From Azohydromonas australica DSM 1124 (lineage in GTDB: Bacteria; Pseudomonadota; Gammaproteobacteria; Burkholderiales; Burkholderiaceae_C), in assembly GCF_000430725.1 (NCBI RefSeq), contig NZ_KE387209.1:188415-252414 (forward strand): DNA of 64,000 nucleotides, given 5' to 3'. Made by a program: the position numbers and the translations under genes. Below the pieces are notes generated by a model. The model made no database searches, was not told the DNA's origin, and worked only from the letters and a program-made list of their open reading frames with translations. Positions 17,630 through 26,269 of this stretch are shown in pieces. The stretch's first letter is position 1. Every line of letters begins with the position of its first letter.

Positions 17630-18340
17630 GATGTCCTTCAACCGCGGACGGTGCTTTCTCCGTGCGCGCAGGTATGCCCATGCGTGAAGCATCACCCACC
17701 TGATGCTTTCCACCGGACAGGCCAGCGTCGCATGGAACTCCAATGCCATGTTTCTGGTTGAGGCGCAGATGGGAACTGGTAGCAGCCTTCTCTTCGTGAA
17801 GCTGGTGGCCTGACAGGCCTTCTTGGGCCACATCGGCCAGATCCCATCCTGTTTCATTGGTGGGTTCACCATCACCACCTGGCGACCCAGCACGTTGCCC
17901 CTGAGCCATGCGGCAAGGGAAGTGACGAAGTGTTCAGGCGCCCTGCACACCCGGATCAGACAGCAGGTGTCCCTGCTCAGCGCCTCGCTGGTACAGGAGG
18001 ATGACAGCGCCGCGACTTCGTCATCTCCTACGTTCTGCGTGAGGGCTATGGTGGCAGCCGAGGACGTGATAATCAGCCCCTTCACGCCATCCTGGTTGAT
18101 CAGCCGGTCGTAGGCAGCCGGGGCGTTGGCGGTCTTGTACCGGTTGTCGTAGGCCACGACCTCCACCTTGAACTTCGTGTCGCCAAACACCAGTCGGCCC
18201 TTGGCGCTGACATTGCAGCGCCAACTCGATGGCTGCGCCGCCTCAAGGTGTGCCGCCACTGGTGCGTGGCCCGATCAGGCCAATCCTGATCGCCTGTCCC
18301 TGTACGGGTACGACAAGGAACATCTGGCGCCCATCGCGGC
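17630..18340 (-). pseudogene. LivK-type branched-chain amino acid ABC binding protein, broken
   Basis: Blocks typical of Leu/Ile/Val-family binding proteins occur in shifted frames: IRIGLIGP near the start (about 18290), VFGDTKFKVEVVAYDNRYKT and RLINQDGVKGLIITSSAATI (about 18030-18170), then LRGNVLGRQVVMVNPP, and in another frame NETGWDLADV (about 17830). The C-terminal half is not recognisable. Several frameshifts make this non-functional. No Liv permease or ATPase genes are nearby. Confidence 0.75.
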
Positions 18341-18457
18341 TGCGATGAATGACATAAGCATGCCGCGCGTCCCAGTATCGATATCGTCTCCATCCGACGA
18401 CTTTTGCAGCAACATGGCACCCTCGTAGCGCCTTACTGCAGCTCTTGGCTGGGCCCG

Positions 18458-19465
18458 CTAGATCAGCGGCATCAAGCAGCCTTGAACGTCCTCTTGCGCC
18501 GCAGACCGGCGTCGTTGCCTGGTTTCTTGCTCGCGACAGGAGTGAATCAATTCCGCGGCAATGGCCACGGCGATCTCCGGCGGCGTGCGACTGCCGATGT
18601 CGAGTCCTGCGGGACCGCGCAGCCTAGCAATGGCCTGTGCACCCAGGTCAAAGAGCCCTAGCCGCTCCCGCCGTGCAGCGGTTGTTCGTGCCGATCCCAT
18701 GGCACCGACATAGAACGCTGGACTTGGAAGAGCCTCCAGTAGGGCCAGATCGTCGAGTTTTGGATCGTGCGAGAGCGCCACGATGGCGGTGCTGCTATCG
18801 ACCTGGATCCCGTTCAGTGCGTCGTCAGGCATCTGCGCTATCCGCCGCACCGGAACGTCATGCGGCCAGCTGTCCAGATACTCGCAGCGCGGATCGACCA
18901 CAATGACCTCGAAATCCAGCGTGCTGGCGATAGGCGCCAAGTAACGCGACACCTCGGCCGCACCGATCAGCACAAGACGCCGCCGTGGTCCCAGTCGCTG
19001 CACGAAGCGGCTCCCATCCAGGGAACTGACCTCCTCCCCTCGCACCGCGCGCACGGTCGACCCGCCACCCTGCAGGTTGATCTCACGCACACAGCCCTTG
19101 CCAACTTCGATGTAGTGCAGAGCCTGCGCGAATGTGTCCAGCGGCGCTGGCTCAGCCCAGAGCTCCAAGCTCCCGCCACAGGGCAAGCGCAGTCTGGCCC
19201 GTTCCTCGGTATCGCGGCCATACACCAGCAGACGTCCGTTCCCCACACCCATCACATCGGTCTGTAGCAACTCAATCAGATCGTCCTCCACGCAGCCGCC
19301 CGAGACTGAGCCCGCTACGCGCCCGTCCTCGCACAGTAAAGCCATTGCGCCTACGGGGCGAGGTGCGGAGCCATAGGTACGCAGCACGGTAGCGACCCAG
19401 CAGCGCTTTGCTTCTGCGGCCCAGCGTTGTGCCGTGTACATCAATTCCAAGTCAACTGCTTGCAT
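18458..19465 (-). CDS. xdhC: XdhC/CoxI family molybdenum-cofactor maturation protein
   Basis: 335-residue protein with the XdhC_CoxI N-terminal domain (CWVATVLRTYGSAPRPVGAM, GSVSGGCVEDDLIE) and a C-terminal Rossmann-like domain (RRLVLIGAAEVSRYLAPIA, VVDPR, IVALSHDPKLDDLALLEAL, YVGAMGSARTTAARRERL). In known systems XdhC binds Moco, promotes its sulfuration and inserts it into xanthine-dehydrogenase-family enzymes. The only such enzyme in the window is the two-subunit hydroxylase at 44662-47453, so the two may belong together despite 25 kb of separation (inference). The gene stands alone between the LivK remnant and small ORFs; whether site C also drives it is unclear. Confidence 0.88.
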   Translation of the reverse strand: MQAVDLELMYTAQRWAAEAKRCWVATVLRTYGSAPRPVGAMALLCEDGRVAGSVSGGCVEDDLIELLQTDVMGVGNGRLLVYGRDTEERARLRLPCGGSLELWAEPAPLDTFAQALHYIEVGKGCVREINLQGGGSTVRAVRGEEVSSLDGSRFVQRLGPRRRLVLIGAAEVSRYLAPIASTLDFEVIVVDPRCEYLDSWPHDVPVRRIAQMPDDALNGIQVDSSTAIVALSHDPKLDDLALLEALPSPAFYVGAMGSARTTAARRERLGLFDLGAQAIARLRGPAGLDIGSRTPPEIAVAIAAELIHSCREQETRQRRRSAAQEDVQGCLMPLI

Positions 19466-19735
19466 GCCTTGCCCCCGCGCTTGCTGAACGTTTCCAGGCC
19501 ACGCACTTGTGGGTGCGTGTGTCGCATATCGTTGACCCAGGAATGGCTTGGCGCAACGGCTTGAAACCCCTGTCGCGTATCCCGGTTTGCATCGCCGCTT
19601 TCCTCAGGAGTCGTGACAAGCGTCCGCCCCCGCTCACATCCGAGGCGTTCGCATCCAACACCATGTTGCAGGCTGTCCAGTTGCCGATGGAGCGCAAGTC
19701 CGCGGCAGGCACACCGCACATTGCTTGGGTGAGCT

Positions 19736-19933
19736 TCAGCGGCATCTCTGGCATCCTGCGCGGCGCTGTGAACTCGCGGCGCCGAAACCCCAGGTCAGCC
19801 CGTGCAGTGCCCCCCAACCGGCGATCACGATCGCACCGGCACACCAGTGCGACGCAGCGGCACCTACGGTAAGCGCCAGCACGGTCCCTACGGACATCGA
19901 GAGAACATTCTCAAGAAGGTGTGATTTGCTCAT
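19736..19933 (-). CDS. Unrecognised 65-residue hydrophobic protein
   Basis: The product begins MSKSHLLENVLSMSVGTVLA and is hydrophobic up to about residue 50 (long enough for one or two membrane passes), with a basic, cysteine-containing tail. GAGG lies upstream of the ATG. It follows the 78-residue ORF by 44 nt on the same strand, so the pair may form a short operon under site C. I do not recognise the family. The next 270 bp down to the xdhC start contain another minus frame (19452-19844) with fairly protein-like composition but no signature; it may be a remnant. Confidence 0.3.
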   Translation of the reverse strand: MSKSHLLENVLSMSVGTVLALTVGAAASHWCAGAIVIAGWGALHGLTWGFGAASSQRRAGCQRCR

Positions 19934-19977
19934 CGCGCTACCTCGGGTGCCCGGAACCAGTCTGCCCGGGCAGCTGT

Positions 19978-20214
19978 TCAGCCAACCGGCTGCGGCATGG
20001 CCTGCAGGCGGTGGCCGGAGACTCGGATACCGATGCTGGCCTCAACCTGCGTGTTGCGGCGTTCAGGCACGGGCACACTGCCGTGCGTACTGCCGCGCTC
20101 ATGCATCAGCGCCCCTAGGAAGGCGTCGTCCGACGGCTCAAGGAAAGCCGTGTCGTCGTCGATGTCCCCGCGCATGAAGCGCAGTTCGGCCAAACATTGT
20201 CGAAGCAGTGCCAT
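19978..20214 (-). CDS. Unrecognised 78-residue protein behind operator site C
   Basis: It starts MALLRQCLAELRFMRGDIDD at 20214 with a near-perfect ribosome site, TAAGGAGGTGCT, directly before the ATG. The N-terminal part is acidic and the C-terminal part basic and glycine/proline-containing; no signal peptide or membrane segment. It is the first possible gene behind the tandem operators at 20249-20284, with a leader of only about 35 nt, which argues it is genuinely translated. No family recognised. Confidence 0.45.
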   Translation of the reverse strand: MALLRQCLAELRFMRGDIDDDTAFLEPSDDAFLGALMHERGSTHGSVPVPERRNTQVEASIGIRVSGHRLQAMPQPVG

Positions 20215-20248
20215 AGCACCTCCTTAGGTCACCAGTCAGTCACTCTCT

Positions 20249-20328
20249 GTTCGTATTTATGAACGACGTATCGTATGTACGATATTCTAGTTCGTGTGAG
20301 CAGCGCGTCATTAGGGTTTTTGCGCATG
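20249..20328 (-). promoter_or_regulatory. Promoter with tandem palindromic operators (site C)
   Basis: GTTCGTATTTATGAAC (20249-20264) and TATCGTATGTACGATA (20269-20284) have centres 20 bp apart. A third half-site (GTTCG) begins at 20290. Read on the minus strand, the shared box GCGCAAAAACCCTAATGACG lies at 20306-20325; ATGACG in it could be the -35 and TAGAAT (20283-20288) the -10, with the palindromes covering the transcription start region. The arrangement is nearly identical to site D. Confidence 0.7.
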
Positions 20329-20991
20329 CGGCGCCATGAGGCACTCACCGCTACGGCCCGGTGCCAGGCAGCACGAGCCGCGGACGCCGAAGGCTTGTGA
20401 GGCATCCCGTGTCAACGTCCCTGCGTGCTGGCCCTGAGCGCGCCCAGGTGAAGTTCGGCGTGGCGGGGCTCGCGATCGGTCCAAGCACGCCAGAGCGCAC
20501 GCGACCACGCTCGCGCCATAACGCGGATGGCATGCGGGTGGTCGCAGCCGCACTGTCGGGCGCCCATGTAGAGGCTGCGCGCCCGCAGGCCGGCATGTCG
20601 CGAGTTGCCGGCAAATAGCGTGACGTCACCGCGCAGCCGGTGGCTACTCGCCCATCCGAAGGCCGGCCACGCAGTGATTCTTGTCTGACGCGTAGCGCAA
20701 GGACACTACGCCAGCCTCGGCCTTCGGGCGCTCAACGCTGGGAAAGCGCTCCCGTACGCTGCCAAGAGAGCAGTGAGGGCAACCTGAAAGGCTGTGATGG
20801 CGCCGAAGATCCAGACAAGGACCACGCTTCGCTGCCAGGCATGCCAGCGAGTACGGCAGCGCGCAATACAGGCGCTGCGCAGTTCCGACGCGGTGTTTGC
20901 AGCAGGTCGGAAGAAGGCGTTTGCGGCTCAAGAAGGAGCCGGACCGGGAGTTCTGAAGGCCTGCGGCATCGCGGGCATCAGGATCCTTGTC
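20329..20991. other. Intergenic stretch, nothing recognised
   Basis: About 660 bp between operator site C and the end of the MFS gene. Frames on both strands look like shadows (Arg/Ala-rich, no motifs). I see no repeats or RNA genes. Confidence 0.4.
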
Positions 20992-22611
20992 TCAACCAAC
21001 GACGTTCTTGCCCACGAAGCGGGTGGTCCTCGGGGGCTGCATTCCCTTGTGGAGCGCCAGACGTCGTTGTCGCAGCCGCGCATCGCCAGCCGTAAGCCTG
21101 TCGATTCGGCGTTGATGCTCCACCCAGTTCTCGTCCATGAAGTACTCGATGTAGCAGTGCGGATCGTCGGCATCGCGCATCAGGCCCCATGAAAGGGCAC
21201 CGCCTCGCAAACGCGAGCGCCGGGTTTCCTTCATGACTTCCGCAAAGGCGCGCTCGTCCTGAGCGTCGATCAGGTACTCGATCGTAACGACCACGGGGCC
21301 CGAGCCTGGCTCGACGGGCGATGTCGTCACCACCGGGATATCGGTCGGTCGTGGCATGAGATCGTCCTCCGCTGTGCGGTCTTCGAGACGCCAGCGGCGC
21401 AACGCTGCCAGTAACACCAGCGCCAATGCGGAAGACGTCAGCAGGCCGTTGCGCACGCCGGCGTAACTGGCCACCGAGCCCCAGAGCGCGGCACCTGCGG
21501 CCGTGCCGGCCATGAACGCCATCAGGAAGATCGACATGCCCCGCGCGCGGGCCCAGTCCGGCAGGGACAGCTGTGCGCTGACCGTCATCGAGCTTCCTGC
21601 CGCAATCCAGGCCGAACCTGCCGGTAGCATCGCCAAAGCGGCCACCCACACATTGGGCGCGCAGGCGACGACGGCGGTCGCCGCTGCATGTACCAATGTC
21701 GCAGCAACCAGGACGCGCTGCTGACTCATCCGCTGGCGCATCTTGGGCATCCACATCGTGGCGGCCACGGCTCCCAAGCCCATGCAGGACAGCAGCGCGG
21801 TGTAGGTGCCTGCGCCGCCCCCTGGCATCCCCTTGGCTATCAGCGGGAGCAAGGCAATCAGCGCGGAGATGTGCAGCAGAAAGACAAAGACCCGCAGCAG
21901 GACCACGCGCAATGGCGGGGACTGCGCGACGTACTGCAGGCCCACGCGCATCGCCCCGACAAAACGTTCACCGGGCAGCGCGCTGGCCCGCGCCTGATGC
22001 CGCCATCGCCAGATCAGCGCAGCCACCGCCAACGACAACACCGCGTTGAGCGCGAAGACATAGGCGCTGCCAACTGCGGCCAGCAATGCCCCGGCGGCAA
22101 CCGGGCCGATGATGCGTGACACGTGCATGGCAACAGCATTGAGCGCCATGGCCTGGGGTAGTTCGACCCGCGACACCACTTCGGGCACAGCCGCGGCAAA
22201 CACGGGCCAACGCACTGCCAGCCCCATGCCGTGCAGGAACACCAGCAGCAGCAGCGCATACCCGGAAAGGGTGCCGCTCCAGGCGGCCACCGCCAACAGC
22301 GTTGCCGCGACGGCCACCCAGAGCTGCGTGCCGATGAACAGCTTGCGCCGGTCCACGATGTCGGCCATCGCGCCGCTGGGCAGCGCCAGCAGGAACACCG
22401 GCAACGTCGAAGCCGTCTGCACCAGCGCGACCAGCACCGGGTCGGTGGACAGCGTCGTCATGAGCCAGGCGGCAGCGACGTCGTTCATCCACATGCTGAC
22501 GTTGGCGGTCAGCCATGCCGTCCAGAGCATGCGGAACACCGGCTGGCGCAAGGGGCTCCAGGCCGTCACCGTCGGCTCCGCGGCAGGCCGTTCAGCGGGA
22601 TCGGATGTCAT
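20992..22611 (-). CDS. MFS exporter with C-terminal monooxygenase-like (ABM-type) domain
   Basis: 539-residue inner-membrane protein of the MFS_3 (EntS-like) exporter group, with about 12 membrane segments through residue 420 (e.g. FRMLWTAWLTANVSMWMNDV at the N-terminus, characteristic of this group, and the GAMADIVDRRKLF loop between helices 2 and 3). The last 110 residues (VVVTIEYLIDAQDERAFAEV to RRLALHKG) form a dimeric alpha/beta-barrel-like domain often found at the end of this family. It is the last gene of the 21-30.4 kb operon and probably exports a pathway compound or toxic intermediate (inference). Confidence 0.85.
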   Translation of the reverse strand: MTSDPAERPAAEPTVTAWSPLRQPVFRMLWTAWLTANVSMWMNDVAAAWLMTTLSTDPVLVALVQTASTLPVFLLALPSGAMADIVDRRKLFIGTQLWVAVAATLLAVAAWSGTLSGYALLLLVFLHGMGLAVRWPVFAAAVPEVVSRVELPQAMALNAVAMHVSRIIGPVAAGALLAAVGSAYVFALNAVLSLAVAALIWRWRHQARASALPGERFVGAMRVGLQYVAQSPPLRVVLLRVFVFLLHISALIALLPLIAKGMPGGGAGTYTALLSCMGLGAVAATMWMPKMRQRMSQQRVLVAATLVHAAATAVVACAPNVWVAALAMLPAGSAWIAAGSSMTVSAQLSLPDWARARGMSIFLMAFMAGTAAGAALWGSVASYAGVRNGLLTSSALALVLLAALRRWRLEDRTAEDDLMPRPTDIPVVTTSPVEPGSGPVVVTIEYLIDAQDERAFAEVMKETRRSRLRGGALSWGLMRDADDPHCYIEYFMDENWVEHQRRIDRLTAGDARLRQRRLALHKGMQPPRTTRFVGKNVVG

Positions 22612-22729
22612 GTCCGGACAGCGCCTCCACCTTGAATGCCTTGGGCTTCAGTTGCGGTGTGCGGACACGGCAGCGCTGTCGCCCAGCGGCGTACCGTGCT
22701 GCCAACGAACGGCGTGCCGTGCAAACCGC

Positions 22730-23779
22730 TCACGGCGCTGCCATCGTACTGACGTCGATCACGAAGCGGTAACGCACATCGCCGGCCAGCAACCGCTCGT
22801 AGGCCTCGTCGATCCGGTCGGCATCGATGACCTCGACCTCCGCCCCAATGCCGTGCCTGGCGCAGAAGTCGATCATTTCCTGGGTCTCGGGCAGGCCGCC
22901 GCTCAAGGAACCAGCCACCGAACGCCGGTTCCTGAGCAGTGCCATCGGCGAGATGGACAGCCGCTTGTCCGGCACGCCGAGGTTGACGAAAGTACCGTCG
23001 CGGCGCAGCAGGCCCAGATAGGCGTCCACGTCTATATTGGCCGGCACCGTCGAGATGATGAGGTCAAGCGAGGAGGCCAACTCGTCAAACATGCCCGGCT
23101 CGGTGGTGAGGCAGAACTCGTCGGCGCCCAGGCGCAGGGCGTCGGCGCGCTTGGCGCTCGACAGCTCAAGCACCGTGGTGTGGGCGCCGAGCGCCTTCGA
23201 GATCTGCACGCCCACATGCCCCAGGCCGCCGAAGCCCAGGATTGCCACGCGCTTGCCCGGCCCGGCTTCCCAATGCCGCAACGGCGAGTACAGCGTGATG
23301 CCGGCGCAGAACAACGGCGCGGCGTTTTGCAGCGCGATGGCGTCGGGAATGTGCAGGACGAAATCCTGGTCGACGACGATCTTCTGGCTGTAACCCCCGT
23401 ACGTCGGCTGCCCGTCGCGACCAACGGAGTTGTACGTCATGACCCGCCCGCCACTGCAGTACTGCTCCAGGCCGGCATGGCAGTTGGGACAGACGCGACA
23501 GGAATCGACCATGTTGCCCACGCCGGCCCGGTCTCCGACGCTGAACCTGGTGACCTCCTCGCCGACGGCCGACACGATGCCGGCGATCTCGTGCCCGGGC
23601 ACCAGCGGATAGGTCGACCTGCCCCGCACGCTACGCGCGTGGTCGATGTCGGAGTGGCAGATGCCCGCATAAGCAATGTCGATCAGTACATCGCGCGGGC
23701 CCAGCTCGCGGCGCTGTATCTTGAACGCCTTGAATGGCTCGTGGGGACCGCAGGTGCAGCGTGCGTTGACGGTGAACAC
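22730..23779 (-). CDS. Zinc-dependent alcohol dehydrogenase (MDR, cinnamyl alcohol dehydrogenase-like)
   Basis: 349-residue medium-chain dehydrogenase. Catalytic zinc ligands: C in AGICHSDIDHAR, the GHE motif in YPLVPGHEIAGIV and the later Cys. Structural zinc: CRVCPNCHAGLEQYC. The coenzyme fold is GFGGLGHVGVQISKALG. The organisation matches the CAD/YahK group, NADPH-dependent reductases of aldehydes. The ATG lies 6 nt after the Bug receptor stop. With the iron alcohol dehydrogenase and the aldehyde dehydrogenase of the same operon it can interconvert an alcohol, aldehyde and acid; the true direction is unknown. Confidence 0.92.
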   Translation of the reverse strand: MFTVNARCTCGPHEPFKAFKIQRRELGPRDVLIDIAYAGICHSDIDHARSVRGRSTYPLVPGHEIAGIVSAVGEEVTRFSVGDRAGVGNMVDSCRVCPNCHAGLEQYCSGGRVMTYNSVGRDGQPTYGGYSQKIVVDQDFVLHIPDAIALQNAAPLFCAGITLYSPLRHWEAGPGKRVAILGFGGLGHVGVQISKALGAHTTVLELSSAKRADALRLGADEFCLTTEPGMFDELASSLDLIISTVPANIDVDAYLGLLRRDGTFVNLGVPDKRLSISPMALLRNRRSVAGSLSGGLPETQEMIDFCARHGIGAEVEVIDADRIDEAYERLLAGDVRYRFVIDVSTMAAP

Positions 23780-23785
23780 GGCCGC

Positions 23786-24745
23786 TCACTCGGGCTGGAT
23801 GTTGGCTTCGCGTGCGAGCTTGACCCACTTGGCTGTCTCGGCGTCAATGAAGGCCTTGAGCTCGTCGGGTCCCATGATCAGCGGCGTCGTGCCAGCCACG
23901 GCAAGCTTGTCCACGACGTCCTTGCGCTTCTGGGCCTGCATCACCGCGTTGCTGAGCCGGTTGACGATCTCGCGTGGCAGGCCGGCAGGCCCCATCAGCA
24001 CGTTCCATGAGGGAAAATCGAATCCTGGCAACGTTTCCGAGATTGCAGGCCAGTCCGGCGTGACCGGATTGCGCTTGAGTGAGCTCACCGCCAACGCTCG
24101 CAACTGGCCGCCCTTGACCTGGGCCAGGGCATTGCCCGGATCCGTCAGGGTCGCATCCAGCGCGCCGCCAATCACGTCGGTGATGGTCGCGGGCGAGCCC
24201 TTGTAGGGAACCGCAAGCACCTCGATGCCCGCCATCTTGCTCAGCGTGGCAATCTGCAGCTGTACAGAGGTGGTGGAATAGCCCACGCTGACCTTGCCGG
24301 GCCGCTGCTTGGCGTAGGCGATGAACTCGGCCAGGCTTCGGATCGGCGAGCCGGCCTTGACCATGAGCACGTGATTGGTCAAGCTGGCCCCGGCAATCGG
24401 GGTGAGCTCGCGCTGCGGGTCGTAGGGCATGTTCTTCACGAACGCCACGTTGGCTGCCAGCGGCGAGTTTGACGCGAGCAGCAGCGTCAAGCCATCTGGC
24501 GCGGCTCGGACCACGTCGAGCGTGCCAATAGTGCCGTTGCCGCCTGCCTTGTTATCGATGACAAGGGTCTGGCCGAGCGTGGTGGCCATGTACGGGGTCA
24601 GCACCCGGGCCACGTGGTCATTGGAACTGCCTGCCGGCAGCGGCACCACCACCCGTACTGGACGCCCCGACGGCTGCGCAAACACGCTACCGACGGATGT
24701 TGTCAGCGTCAGTCCCAGCAGCGTGAGCAAGGAACGTCTGTCCAT
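23786..24745 (-). CDS. Bug-type periplasmic receptor of the 21-30.4 kb operon
   Basis: 319-residue TctC-family receptor. Signal peptide MDRRSLLTLLGLTLTTSVGSVFA, mature start QPSGRPVRVVVPLPAGSSND, then PDGLTLLLASNSPLAAN, PGKVSVGYSTTS, VPYKGSPATITDVIGG and MGPAGLPREIVNRL. ATG at 24745 follows CAGGAGAAATTC; the longer frame has no family sequence. It is embedded between aldehyde and alcohol dehydrogenase genes, an arrangement that ties the receptor to that pathway's substrate. Confidence 0.92.
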   Translation of the reverse strand: MDRRSLLTLLGLTLTTSVGSVFAQPSGRPVRVVVPLPAGSSNDHVARVLTPYMATTLGQTLVIDNKAGGNGTIGTLDVVRAAPDGLTLLLASNSPLAANVAFVKNMPYDPQRELTPIAGASLTNHVLMVKAGSPIRSLAEFIAYAKQRPGKVSVGYSTTSVQLQIATLSKMAGIEVLAVPYKGSPATITDVIGGALDATLTDPGNALAQVKGGQLRALAVSSLKRNPVTPDWPAISETLPGFDFPSWNVLMGPAGLPREIVNRLSNAVMQAQKRKDVVDKLAVAGTTPLIMGPDELKAFIDAETAKWVKLAREANIQPE

Positions 24746-24838
24746 GAATTTCTCCTGAGCGCGGTGAGCAGGGAGAGTGCCGGCTCCCTGCCTGTCTTGT
24801 TCCGGATGTCGAAGCACTGGTCGTTCAGCGAGCGTTCG

Positions 24839-26254
24839 TCAGCCGATCACCGACTTGTATTCGAGGAACTCCTCGATGCCGAATCGGCCCCATTCGCGCC
24901 CGACGCCTGAGAGCTTGAAGCCGCCATGCGTACCGCGCTTGTTCAGCGGGGCACCGTTGATGCGCACTCGGCCGACACGCAGCCTGGAAGCGATCGAGCG
25001 TGCACGATCGGTGTCGCCGCACCAGACACCGGCGGCCAGGCCATACACCGAGTCGTTGGCGATGGCCACGGCATCGGACTCGTCGTCAAACGGGATGATC
25101 ACCACGACCGGGCCGAAGATCTCCTCCCGGGCAATGCGGCAGCGGTTGTCGCCACTGAAGATCGTTGGCTTCACGAAGTATCCGCGGCTCAAGCCTTCGG
25201 GAGGCTGCGGGCCGCCGGTGAGCATGCGTACGCCCTCCTCCAGGCCCGATCGGATGTAGCCGCGCACCCGCTCGCGCGCGGCCGCCGTGGCCACCGGTCC
25301 GAGTGTGGTGGCCGGGTCCAGCGGATCGCCCAGCACGTAGCTCTGTGCCTTGCGCACAGCCAGTTCCTCGGCTTCCTTCAACCGCTGCCGTGGCACGAGC
25401 ATGCGCGTGAGGCCGCCGCAGACCTGCCCGGTGTTGCGCATCGCGTCCTCGATGCCGTCGACGACGGCACGCTCGAAGTCGGCGTCGGCGAAGATGATGT
25501 TGGCGGACTTGCCGCCGAGCTCCAGGTGCATGCGCTTGACCGACGAGGCGCCGAGCTCCATCACGCGTTGCCCCGCGCGCACAGAACCCGTTAGCGACAG
25601 CATGTCGACCAACGGATGTGAGGCGATTGCCTCCCCGACCTCGGGACCGGTACCGCAAACCACGTTCAGCACCCCAGCCGGCACGCCGGCTTCGGCAGCC
25701 ATCTCCGCGAAAATGAACGACGTCAGCGGCGCCACCTCTGCGCCCTTGAGCACAATGGTGCACCCCGCAGCCATCGCTGCACCAGCCTTGGAGATGATGG
25801 AGCGCAGCGGCGCGTTCCAGGCAGTGATCGCACCGACCACGCCTGAAGGCTCGCGGCACACCTGCGTGTTGCCCACCTGCTCGACCCACGAGATCTCACG
25901 CAGGCACTCGGCAATGATGTCCAGTTCCTCCACCGCACCAGCCGTCTGCGAGCGCTGTGTCCACTTCACGGGGTAGCCGACCTCGCTGACGATGGTTCGC
26001 GTGATCTCATCGGCACGGTCCTCGGTCACCCGTGCCAACCGCGTGAACACATCAATGCGCTGCTGCACTGGAGTACGGGACCAACTTTCGAAGGCCGCTG
26101 CAGCGGCCTGCGCAGCACGATCCACGTCCTCGGCCGTCCCTCGCGGCACGATGGCGGTGGGCTCCTCCGTGGCCGGGTTGATCACGGTGATGACGTCCTG
26201 ACCCGACGACGACACCCATTGACCGTCAACGAAGATTTGCTTGCGCTCGATCAC
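24839..26254 (-). CDS. NAD(P)-dependent aldehyde dehydrogenase
   Basis: 471-residue ALDH-superfamily enzyme. N-terminal FVDGQWVSSSGQDVITVINP, coenzyme region AITAWNAPLRSIISKAGAAM, catalytic Glu in HLELGGKSANIIF and the catalytic Cys in NTGQVCGGLTRMLVP, then EEIFGPVVVIIPF and GGFKLSGVGREWG near the C-terminus. All core residues are present. It oxidises an aldehyde to an acid in the cytosol, presumably the product of one of the neighbouring alcohol dehydrogenases. It lies 15 nt after the iron alcohol dehydrogenase stop. Confidence 0.93.
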   Translation of the reverse strand: MIERKQIFVDGQWVSSSGQDVITVINPATEEPTAIVPRGTAEDVDRAAQAAAAAFESWSRTPVQQRIDVFTRLARVTEDRADEITRTIVSEVGYPVKWTQRSQTAGAVEELDIIAECLREISWVEQVGNTQVCREPSGVVGAITAWNAPLRSIISKAGAAMAAGCTIVLKGAEVAPLTSFIFAEMAAEAGVPAGVLNVVCGTGPEVGEAIASHPLVDMLSLTGSVRAGQRVMELGASSVKRMHLELGGKSANIIFADADFERAVVDGIEDAMRNTGQVCGGLTRMLVPRQRLKEAEELAVRKAQSYVLGDPLDPATTLGPVATAAARERVRGYIRSGLEEGVRMLTGGPQPPEGLSRGYFVKPTIFSGDNRCRIAREEIFGPVVVIIPFDDESDAVAIANDSVYGLAAGVWCGDTDRARSIASRLRVGRVRINGAPLNKRGTHGGFKLSGVGREWGRFGIEEFLEYKSVIG

Positions 26255-26269
26255 TTCGTGTCTCCCGGG

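Noticed and set aside
22109-24010. 633-residue plus-strand frame opposite the MFS and alcohol dehydrogenase genes
   Set aside because: Shadow frame; the minus strand has zinc-ligand and Rossmann motifs in the right places.
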